NCBI RefSeq assembly: GCF_030269125.1
Contig: NZ_BSSM01000002.1
Coordinates: 186,001 to 250,000 of the forward strand
DNA: 64,000 bases
Direction: 5' to 3'
Source of the DNA: Streptomyces hygroscopicus subsp. hygroscopicus
Lineage (GTDB): Bacteria; Actinomycetota; Actinomycetes; Streptomycetales; Streptomycetaceae
The notes under the pieces were generated by a model that was not told the origin of the DNA, ran no database searches, and saw only the letters and a program-made list of their open reading frames with translations. The position numbers were made by a program, and so were the translations under genes. Within the stretch, counting starts at the first letter, position 1; the number at the start of each line of letters is the position of its first letter. Shown one piece after another: positions 34,443-41,254 of the stretch.

Positions 34443-35882
34443 TCAGCCCTCCGGGTCGTCGTTCTCGCCGATGCGGTGGACGCGGACCATGTTGGTGGAG
34501 CCGGAGACCCCGGGCGGGGAGCCGGCCGTGATCACCACGACATCGCCCTTCTGGCAGCGGCCGTAACGCAGCAGCAGCTCGTCCACCTGGTCGACCATGG
34601 CGTCGGTGGAGTCGACGTGCGGGCCGAGGAAGGTCTCGGTGCCCCAGGTGAGGCTGAGCTGGGAGCGGGTGGCCGGCTCGGGGGTGAAGGCGAGCAGCGG
34701 GATCGGCGGACGGTAGCGGGACAGCCGGCGGGCGGTGTCGCCGGACTGGGTGAAGGCCACGAGGAACCTGGCGCCGAGGAAGTCGCCCATCTCGGCGGCG
34801 GCCCGCGCGACCGCGCCGCCCTGGGTGCGCGGCTTGTTCCGCTCGGTCAGCGGCGGCAGCCCCTTGGCCAGCATGTCCTCCTCAGCCGCCGCGACGATCT
34901 TCGCCATGGTGCGCACGGTCTCGACCGGGTACTTGCCGACGCTGGTCTCGCCGGAGAGCATCACCGCGTCGGTGCCGTCGAGGACGGCGTTGGCCACGTC
35001 GGAGGCCTCGGCCCGGGTGGGGCGGGCGTTGTCGATCATGGAGTCGAGCATCTGGGTGGCGACGATGACCGGCTTGGCGTTGCGCCGGGCGAGCTTGATG
35101 GCACGCTTCTGGACGATCGGCACCTGCTCCAGCGGCATCTCCACGCCGAGGTCGCCGCGCGCGACCATCAGCCCGTCGAAGGCGGCCACGATGTCGTCCA
35201 GGTTCGCGACCGCCTGCGGCTTCTCGATCTTGGCGATCACCGGGAGGCGGCGGCCCTCCTCGGCCATGATGCGGTGCACCACGCGGGCGTCGTCGCCGCT
35301 GCGCACGAAGGAGAGGGCGACGATGTCGAACCCGGTGTGCAGCGCCCAGCGCAGGTCCTCCTCGTCCTTCTCGGACAGGGCGGGCACGGAGACGGCGACG
35401 CCGGGCAGGTTGAGGCCCTTGTGGTCGGAGACCATGCCGCCCTCGACCACCCGGGTGCGCACCCGGGGGCCGTCGACGGCGGTGACCTCCAGGCAGACCC
35501 GGCCGTCGTCCACCAGGACGCGTTCGCCGGGGGTGACGTCCTCGGCGAGCCCCGCGTAGGTGGTGCCGCACCGGTGGCGGTCGCCCGCGACGCCGTCCTC
35601 GACGGTGATGGTGAACTCGTCGCCGCGTTCAAGCAGTACGGGTCCTTCGGCGAAACGGCCGAGGCGGATCTTCGGACCTTGAAGGTCGGCGAGGATTCCG
35701 ACGCTGCGGCCGGATTCGTCGGCAGCCTTGCGCACGCGCTGGTAACGCTCCTCGTGTTCGGCGCGGGTGCCGTGGCTGAGGTTGAACCGGGCGATGTCCA
35801 TTCCCGCCTCGACCAGTGCCTTGATCTGGTCGTACGAGTCGGTGGCGGGCCCCAATGTACAAACGATCTTTGCTCGGCGCAT
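34443..35882 (-). CDS. pyk: Pyruvate kinase
   Basis: Pyruvate kinase converts phosphoenolpyruvate and ADP to pyruvate and ATP. The 479-residue protein begins MRRAKIVCTLGPATDSYDQI and contains the family hallmarks: GMDIARFNLSHGTRAEHEER, ILADLQGPKIRLGRF, the signature VIAKIEKPQAVANLDDIVAA, FDGLMVARGDLGVEMPLEQV and the GTDAVMLSGETSVGKYPVET loop; the C-domain ends near VHRIGENDDPEG. It is of normal length, and the 141-bp upstream gap holds its promoter. Streptomyces often has two pyk genes; which paralogue this is cannot be told from the window. Confidence 0.97.
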   Translation of the reverse strand: MRRAKIVCTLGPATDSYDQIKALVEAGMDIARFNLSHGTRAEHEERYQRVRKAADESGRSVGILADLQGPKIRLGRFAEGPVLLERGDEFTITVEDGVAGDRHRCGTTYAGLAEDVTPGERVLVDDGRVCLEVTAVDGPRVRTRVVEGGMVSDHKGLNLPGVAVSVPALSEKDEEDLRWALHTGFDIVALSFVRSGDDARVVHRIMAEEGRRLPVIAKIEKPQAVANLDDIVAAFDGLMVARGDLGVEMPLEQVPIVQKRAIKLARRNAKPVIVATQMLDSMIDNARPTRAEASDVANAVLDGTDAVMLSGETSVGKYPVETVRTMAKIVAAAEEDMLAKGLPPLTERNKPRTQGGAVARAAAEMGDFLGARFLVAFTQSGDTARRLSRYRPPIPLLAFTPEPATRSQLSLTWGTETFLGPHVDSTDAMVDQVDELLLRYGRCQKGDVVVITAGSPPGVSGSTNMVRVHRIGENDDPEG

Positions 35883-36023
35883 GGTTCGAGCCTAGGGCTT
35901 ACCCGCCGGTAGAGATTCCGGGCCGCATGACCACTCAACAACCTTTGTGTGAAGCCTTATTGACAAGTGTTGAATTGTGCGGATGGCCGCTCCTATGAGC
36001 GAATGCGGCGGCACGAAAGGCCC

Positions 36024-37475
36024 TCACCTTTCGTCGACGAGAGGGGTGAGCTGTTTGGTGGCGTGCCGGGCCCCCGGGACGGCGGATCGGGGTTCGCGCA
36101 GTCCGAAGGTGGTGAAGGCCGTACGGGTCGGCAGGGGGTACGACTCCTTTCCGGTCAGCGAGTTGAGAATGGCGGCGCCGCGCCAGGCGGCGAGGCCGAG
36201 GTCGGGGGCGCCGACGCCGTGGGTGTGCAGTTCGGCGTTCTGGACGTAGACCGAGCCCTTGACCGACGGGTCGAGGACCAGCCGGAAGTCCGCGTCGACG
36301 CGCGGGCGGTCGCCCGCGTCGCGGCGCACATGGGGGTCGAGCCCGGCGAGCAGCCGGCCGAGGGGGCGCTGGTGGTAGCCGGTGGCGAGCACGACGGCGT
36401 CGGTGGCGAGCCGGGAGCGGCTGTTCTCCTCCAGGTGCTCCAGATGGAGTTCGATCTTGCTGTTGGCGATCCGGCCGGCGGTGCGGACCCGCACGCCCGG
36501 CGTGAGGACGGCGTCGGGCCAACCGCCGTTCACGGTCCGCCGGTAGAGCTCGTCGTGGATGGCGGCGAGGGTGTCGGCGTCGACGGCCTTGTGCAGCTGC
36601 CACTGGGCGCCGACCAGCCGGTCGCGGACGGGTTCGGCGAGGGCGTGGAAGTAGCGCGTGTAGTCGGGGGTGAAGTGCTCCAGGCCGAGCTTGGAGTACT
36701 CCATCGGCGAGAACGCGGGGCTGCGGCCGATCCAGTGCAGCCGCTCCTCGCCGACCGGGCGGCGGCGCAGCAGGTCGAGGAAGATCTCGGCGCCGGACTG
36801 TCCGGAGCCGACGACGGTGATGTGCCCGGCGGCGAGGAGGGTGTCGCGGTGCGCGAGGTAGTCGGCGGCGTGCACGACGGGCAGGCCCTCGGCGTCGACC
36901 ATGGGCTTGAGCGGGTCCGGCACATGGGGGACGGTGCCGACGCCGAGGACGACGTTGCGGGTGTAGGCGCGGCCGAGGGCGTCGGCCTCGCCGTCGGCGT
37001 CGAGCTGGGTGAAGTCGACCTCGAACAGCTCGCGTTCGGGGTTCCAGCGGACGGCGTCGACCTGGTGGCCGAAGCGCAGTCCGGGCAGGCTGCGGGCGAC
37101 CCAGCGGCAGTAGGCGTCGTACTCGGCGCGCTCGATGTGGAAGCGCTCGGCGAAGTAGAAGGGGAACAGTCGTTCGCGGGTTCTGAGGTAGTTGAGGAAG
37201 CTCCAGGGGCTGGTGGGGTCGGCGAGGGTCACCAGGTCGGCGAGGAAGGGCACCTGGATGGTGGAGCCCTCGATGAGCAGGCCGGGGTGCCAGCTGAAGC
37301 CGGGCCGCTGTTCGTAGAAGACGGCGTCGAGTCCGGGCAGCGGCTGGGCGAGGGCGGCGAGGGAGAGGTTGCAGGGGCCGATGCCGATGCCGACCAGGTC
37401 GCGGGGGGCGTCGGGGTCGCGGCGCGGGAGGAGCGTGGTGCGGGGGGCCGTCTGCGGAGCCGGGTGGGGGGTCAT
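36024..37475 (-). CDS. L-lysine/diamine N6-monooxygenase family (siderophore-type N-hydroxylase)
   Basis: The 483-residue protein starts at ATG 37475, overlapping the decarboxylase stop (ATGA). It belongs to the IucD/SidA/DesB flavin N-hydroxylases: DLVGIGIGPCNLSLAALAQP is the FAD site, HPGLLIEGSTIQVPFLADLV follows, and ITVVGSGQSGAEIFLDLLRR is the NADPH site, with VVLATGYHQRPLG near the C-terminus. Such enzymes hydroxylate a terminal amine for hydroxamate siderophores. Coupling with a PLP decarboxylase resembles desA-desB, suggesting N-hydroxylation of cadaverine or another diamine. The acyltransferase and NIS synthetase of a complete pathway are absent here. Confidence 0.95.
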   Translation of the reverse strand: MTPHPAPQTAPRTTLLPRRDPDAPRDLVGIGIGPCNLSLAALAQPLPGLDAVFYEQRPGFSWHPGLLIEGSTIQVPFLADLVTLADPTSPWSFLNYLRTRERLFPFYFAERFHIERAEYDAYCRWVARSLPGLRFGHQVDAVRWNPERELFEVDFTQLDADGEADALGRAYTRNVVLGVGTVPHVPDPLKPMVDAEGLPVVHAADYLAHRDTLLAAGHITVVGSGQSGAEIFLDLLRRRPVGEERLHWIGRSPAFSPMEYSKLGLEHFTPDYTRYFHALAEPVRDRLVGAQWQLHKAVDADTLAAIHDELYRRTVNGGWPDAVLTPGVRVRTAGRIANSKIELHLEHLEENSRSRLATDAVVLATGYHQRPLGRLLAGLDPHVRRDAGDRPRVDADFRLVLDPSVKGSVYVQNAELHTHGVGAPDLGLAAWRGAAILNSLTGKESYPLPTRTAFTTFGLREPRSAVPGARHATKQLTPLVDER

Positions 37476-38830
37476 CGGGGGGTGCTTCCTTCGACGAGTT
37501 TCAACAGGTGGGCCAGGTCGTCCGGCCGGGTGTGGGGGTTGAGGAGGGTGGCCTTGAGCCAGAGGCGGCCGTCGAGCCGGGCGCGGCCGAGGACGGCCCG
37601 GCCCTCGCGCAGCAGTTCCCGGCGGACGCCGGCCACGGCGGCGTCGGTCGCCTCGGCGGGGCGGAACAGGACCGTGCTGATGACGGGGGCGTCGTACAGC
37701 TCGAAGCCGGGGTGCGCCTCGACGCGGGCGGCGAACTCGCGGGCCAGGTCGCAGACCTGGTCGACCAGGGCGCCGAGGCCGCGGCGGCCGAGGGTCTTCA
37801 GGGTGACCGCGGTCTTGAGGATGTCGGGGCGGCGGGTGGTGCGCGGGGAACGGGCGAGCAGGTCGGGGTAGCCGGCCTCGGTGTCGTCGTCGGCGTTCAG
37901 ATAGTCGGCGCGGTGGTGGAGTGCGGCGAGTTCGCCCGGGTCCGCCACGGCGAGCAGGCCGGCGGCGACCGGTTGCCAGCCGAGTTTGTGCAGGTCGAGG
38001 GTGACCGTGTGGGCGGCGTCGAGTCCGGCGAGCCTGCCGCGGTGCCGGTCGCTGAAGAGCAGCCCGCCCCCGTAGGCGGCGTCGATGTGCAGCCGGGCGC
38101 CATGGGCTTCGCACAGGGCGGCGATCTCGGGCAGCGGGTCGATGAGTCCGGCGTCGGTGGTGCCGGCGGTGGCGGCGACCAGCAGGGGACCGGAAAGGGT
38201 GGTGAGGGCGTCGTCGAGGGCGGCCGGGTCGAGGGTGCCGCGGGGGGCCGGGACGAGCACCGGGTCGGGCAGTCCCAGCAGCCAGGCGGCGCGGGCGAGC
38301 GAGTGGTGGGCGGCCGCGCCGCAGACCAGCCGGACGTTGCCGCCCCGTGCCTCGCGGGCGAGCAGCAGGGCGAGTTGGTTGGACTCGGTGCCGCCGGTGG
38401 TGACCAGGGCGTCGGCCAGTCCGGCCGCCCGCGCGAGCGCCCGCGTGACGACGGCCTCCAGGGCGGTGGCGCCGGGGGCCTGGTCCCAGGAGTCGAGGGA
38501 GGGGTTGAGGGCGCTGACCGCGAGGTCGGCGGCGGTGGCCACGGCGAGGGGCGGGCAGTGCAGATGGCCCGCGCACAGCGGGTCGGCGGGGTCGGCGGCG
38601 CCCTCGGCGAGGAGCCGTACGAGAAGGCGCAGGGCGTCCGGGTCGCCCTCGTCCGGCAGTACGTCCCCGAGCGCGTCGGTGACCTGCCGGGCGGTGGCCT
38701 CGGGTCCGCCGGCGGGCAGCGGGCCGCCGCGCGCCTTCCGGCCTTCCGCCAGCGCGTCCAGCACCGTGTCGAGGAGCGGGCGGAGGGCGTCGGGGCCGTG
38801 CGGGCCCGAGGCGAGGGACTGGGTGGGCAT
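37472..38830 (-). CDS. PLP-dependent decarboxylase (group II, DesA/DDC-like)
   Basis: The 452-residue protein starts at ATG 38830, 7 nt after GGAGG. It is a group II PLP decarboxylase: TTGGTESNQLALLLAREARG (the TxG phosphate loop), the stacking His in GAAAHHSLARAAWL, Asp250 in LHIDAAYGGGLL and the PLP lysine in TVTLDLHKLGWQP (Lys282). Relatives decarboxylate lysine, 2,4-diaminobutyrate or tyrosine. It is co-translated with the N-hydroxylase, so a diamine is the likely product. No iron box was seen upstream, unlike the desferrioxamine operon. Confidence 0.93.
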   Translation of the reverse strand: MPTQSLASGPHGPDALRPLLDTVLDALAEGRKARGGPLPAGGPEATARQVTDALGDVLPDEGDPDALRLLVRLLAEGAADPADPLCAGHLHCPPLAVATAADLAVSALNPSLDSWDQAPGATALEAVVTRALARAAGLADALVTTGGTESNQLALLLAREARGGNVRLVCGAAAHHSLARAAWLLGLPDPVLVPAPRGTLDPAALDDALTTLSGPLLVAATAGTTDAGLIDPLPEIAALCEAHGARLHIDAAYGGGLLFSDRHRGRLAGLDAAHTVTLDLHKLGWQPVAAGLLAVADPGELAALHHRADYLNADDDTEAGYPDLLARSPRTTRRPDILKTAVTLKTLGRRGLGALVDQVCDLAREFAARVEAHPGFELYDAPVISTVLFRPAEATDAAVAGVRRELLREGRAVLGRARLDGRLWLKATLLNPHTRPDDLAHLLKLVEGSTPR

Positions 38831-38909
38831 GGGCTGGCCTCCGCTCTCGGGGCTGCTCGGGAGCGCGCCGCGTGGGCTCCGGACGGGAAGAGGGGCGTGT
38901 GTCCCTCAC

Positions 38910-38965
38910 CTCCAACGAGCAAAGCCCGGACGCGGGTACTGCCGTGCGGGGAAAACTTGTTGGAG
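38910..38965. promoter_or_regulatory. Divergent promoter region with 7-bp inverted repeat
   Basis: CTCCAAC (38910-38916) and GTTGGAG (38959-38965) are inverted copies 42 nt apart, between the decarboxylase (leftward) and the GNAT gene (rightward). They could be an operator pair coordinating both, or chance. Confidence 0.35.
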
Positions 38966-38995
38966 CGGGAGGTGGCCGCCGCTAACGTCGGCCGG

Positions 38996-39553
38996 ATGGT
39001 GGACGCGTGGACGATCGAGGTGCCCGGCGAACGGGTGCTGGTGCGTGAGCCGGCCCCGGCGGACGAGGCGCCGCTGATCCGGCTGTTCGAGGAGAGCGAG
39101 GACTGGTTCGTGGCGGCCACGGGGCTGCCGTCGGCGCCGGGCGACGTGCAGAGCCTGTGGTACGCCCTGCCCGAGGGCGCGCACCCCGACGACAAGGTGC
39201 TGCTGGTGCTGGAGCGGGACGGGGTGGTCGCGGGCGTGGTGGACGCGGTGCGCAACCATCCGGAGCCGGGCGCGGTGGCCGTCGGCCTGTTCCTGCTGGC
39301 TCCCTGGGCCCGGGGCCGGGGCCTCGGCCGCGCCCTGGCCGAGACCCTGCTGGCGCGGGCCGGGGACCCGCCCCTGGTGACGGCGACGGTCCCGCCCGGC
39401 TGGCGGCCCGGCGAGCGCTTCCTGGAACGGCTCGGCTTCACCCTTTCCCCGGAGCCCCGCCCGACCAGCGCCAATCGCCGACCGGGCCCACGGGAGGGCG
39501 GAGTACGGCGGGCGGAGCTGCGGCGGGGTGGGGGTCGTGGGGTGGGGGCGTGA
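38996..39553 (+). CDS. GNAT-family acetyltransferase, probably leaderless
   Basis: The 185-residue protein starts at ATG 38996. TAACGT (38983-38988) lies 7 nt before the ATG with no ribosome-binding site, which is the geometry of leaderless mRNAs. The domain has VLVREPAPADEAPLIRLFEE, the acceptor-side region VVAGVVDAVRNHPEPGAVAV and the CoA loop APWARGRGLGRALAETLLAR, then RFLERLGFTLSP. The C-terminal 30 residues (after RPTSANRR) are basic low-complexity sequence running into the tandem repeats. It is divergent from the decarboxylase/N-hydroxylase pair, so acylation of the hydroxylamine is conceivable but unproven. Confidence 0.9.
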   Translation: MVDAWTIEVPGERVLVREPAPADEAPLIRLFEESEDWFVAATGLPSAPGDVQSLWYALPEGAHPDDKVLLVLERDGVVAGVVDAVRNHPEPGAVAVGLFLLAPWARGRGLGRALAETLLARAGDPPLVTATVPPGWRPGERFLERLGFTLSPEPRPTSANRRPGPREGGVRRAELRRGGGRGVGA

Positions 39554-39630
39554 GGCGGGGGTCCTGAGACAGGGGTCTTGAGGCGGCGGTCCTGAGACAG
39601 GCGACCTGAGGCGGGGGCCCTGAGGCGGGG
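39552..39630. repeat. 14-bp tandem repeat array
   Basis: Units of 14 bp follow directly: GAGGCGGGGGTCCT (39552-39565), GAGACAGGGGTCTT, GAGGCGGCGGTCCT, GAGACAGGCGACCT, GAGGCGGGGGCCCT (39608-39621) and a sixth, degenerate copy. GAGGCGG and GAGACAG alternate in the first four units, giving a 28-bp higher order. Confidence 0.92.
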
Positions 39631-39724
39631 ATAGGGGCCGGGGCCGTGGGCACGGCAGGGAGGCGGGCCGTGGCCCCGGCCGGGTCCGGGACCGGTGCGC
39701 ACGGCCGCGCGCGCCCGAGCGGCC

Positions 39725-40085
39725 CTTGACCGGGGCGGGACCACGGCACGGGGGCGGGGTGACGGCACGGGGGCGGGACCGGTTGACCGGGGCGGGACCA
39801 CGGCACGAGGACGCGACCACGGCACGAGGACGGCCCACGGCACGAGGGCGGGGCGACAGCACGCGCGCATGGACCGGTAGCGGGACCACGCCACGAGGGC
39901 GGGACCGGTGGGTCAGGACGCGACCACGGCACAAGGGCGGGGCGACAGCACGCGCGCACGGACCGGTTGACCAGAGCGGGACCACGCCACGAGGGCGGGA
40001 CCGGTTGACCCGGACGCGACCACCACACAAGGGCGAGACCGGTTGACTGGGGCGGGACGACGGCACGGGGGCGGGGCTGCCGCCC
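39725..40085. repeat. Tandem array of ~19-bp GC-rich units
   Basis: About seventeen degenerate units of 17-20 bp with consensus GCGGGACCACGGCACGAGG run without spacers. A longer 33-bp duplication (39845-39877 and 39934-39966, one mismatch seen) lies inside, offset by 89 bp, showing segmental amplification. All frames across it are repetitive, so it is judged non-coding. Together with the previous array it fills most of the 763-bp gap 39554-40316; the remainder, 40086-40316, is GC-rich with nothing I recognise. Confidence 0.9.
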
Positions 40086-40316
40086 GGGGCAGGCCCGCCC
40101 TGGGGTCCGGTCGGGGACCGGTGCCCGAGCGCGCTCGGTCGAGCGGCGCGCCGCGATTCGGGGCGCCAGGCCGTGCTCGGGCCGAAGCTGCGATGCACGG
40201 GACGTGGGCGGGGCGGTCGGGGGCGGCCGTCCGGCGGCCTCATGCGCGGCTGAACCCCCCGCGCGGCTGCCCCCCTCGGGCCCGGGAGTTTCCCCGCCAG
40301 GCCCGAGGTCCGCTCC

Positions 40317-41141
40317 CTAGGCCCCGAAATCCGCCGCGTGGTCCCGGGCCCACCGGGTGAAGGCGCGGGCCGGGGTGCCGGTGATCTCCTCGACCGTGGT
40401 GGTGATCTCCGGGGGTGCGCCGATGGTGTCCTCGAAGGTCTTGAGCAGGCTTTCGAGCATCCGCGGGTCCAGGTGCGGGAACAGCTCCGGACCGGCCTTG
40501 TCTGGGTCGATCTCCACGAAGGTCAGGTCCCGGCCGACGGCGGCGCCGATCGCCGCGACCTGGTCGGCGTTGGTGGTCGCCTCCGGGCCGGTCAGCCGGT
40601 GCACGGCGCCCTCGTGGCCCTCGTCCAGGAGAACGCGCTCGGCGACCGCCGCGATGTCGTCCTCGTGGATCGGCGCGGACACCGCGTCGGCGTACACGCC
40701 CCGGACGGTGTCCCCGGCTCGGATCTGCGGCGCCCACTGGAGGGCGTTGGTGGCGAACCCGTTGGGCCGCAGGAAGGTCCAGGCCAGCCCGCTGTCCCGG
40801 ATCAGCCGCTCGGCGTCGGCGTGCAGGACGTGGAGGGGGTGGGTCTCGTCGGCGCCCTCTCGGACGATGCCGCTGGAGAGCAGGACGGCGTGCCGGACGC
40901 CGGACGCGCGGGCCGCCGCCAGCAGGGGCGCCGTGACCGCCTGCGCGTACAGGAAGAGCCCGGTCGCCCCGTCGAACAGGCCGGCGGGGTCGTCGGCCCG
41001 GAAGCGCGCCACCTCGGCCCGTTCGGGCAGGGCGGCGCGCTCCGGGTCGCGGGTCAGCGCGCGAACCGGCCGGCCCGCGGCGAGGAGTCGGTCCACCAGG
41101 GCACGGCCCACGTTGCCGGTCGCGCCGGTCACTGCGATCAC
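40317..41141 (-). CDS. NmrA-like NAD(P)-binding protein (atypical SDR)
   Basis: The 274-residue protein opens MIAVTGATGNVGRALVDRLL, the GxxGxxG dinucleotide-binding motif of NmrA/atypical short-chain dehydrogenases, followed by VRALTRDPERAALP, an SSG in VRHAVLLSSGIVREG and FLRPNGFATNALQW. The Tyr-x-x-x-Lys catalytic pair is not in the usual place, so it may be a redox sensor or an NAD(P)H quinone reductase rather than a classical dehydrogenase. It is alone, downstream of repeats. Regulation is unknown. Confidence 0.92.
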   Translation of the reverse strand: MIAVTGATGNVGRALVDRLLAAGRPVRALTRDPERAALPERAEVARFRADDPAGLFDGATGLFLYAQAVTAPLLAAARASGVRHAVLLSSGIVREGADETHPLHVLHADAERLIRDSGLAWTFLRPNGFATNALQWAPQIRAGDTVRGVYADAVSAPIHEDDIAAVAERVLLDEGHEGAVHRLTGPEATTNADQVAAIGAAVGRDLTFVEIDPDKAGPELFPHLDPRMLESLLKTFEDTIGAPPEITTTVEEITGTPARAFTRWARDHAADFGA

Positions 41142-41254
41142 GATGGTTGCCTCCCGGCTCGGCTGTTCACTCTCGGACCACCGAGCCTAGGGGGGTGCCC
41201 CGGGGCGCCGCATCGTCGTTGAGGACCAGCCGCGCCCTAGGTCGTCGGACCTAC

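Noticed and set aside
38831..38995. Iron box upstream of the decarboxylase/N-hydroxylase pair
   Set aside because: No sequence close to TTAGGTTAGGCTAACCTAA is present.
37897..39894. 665-residue leftward frame through the tandem repeats and GNAT gene
   Set aside because: It is repeat-encoded and in the wrong frame for the decarboxylase; GNAT on the other strand is clearly real.
39552..40085. Possible CRISPR array
   Set aside because: Units are contiguous and degenerate, with no spacers and no cas genes; these are ordinary tandem repeats.
41142..41254. Possible divergent regulator fragment upstream of the NmrA-like gene
   Set aside because: The 113 bp holds no recognisable coding pattern.
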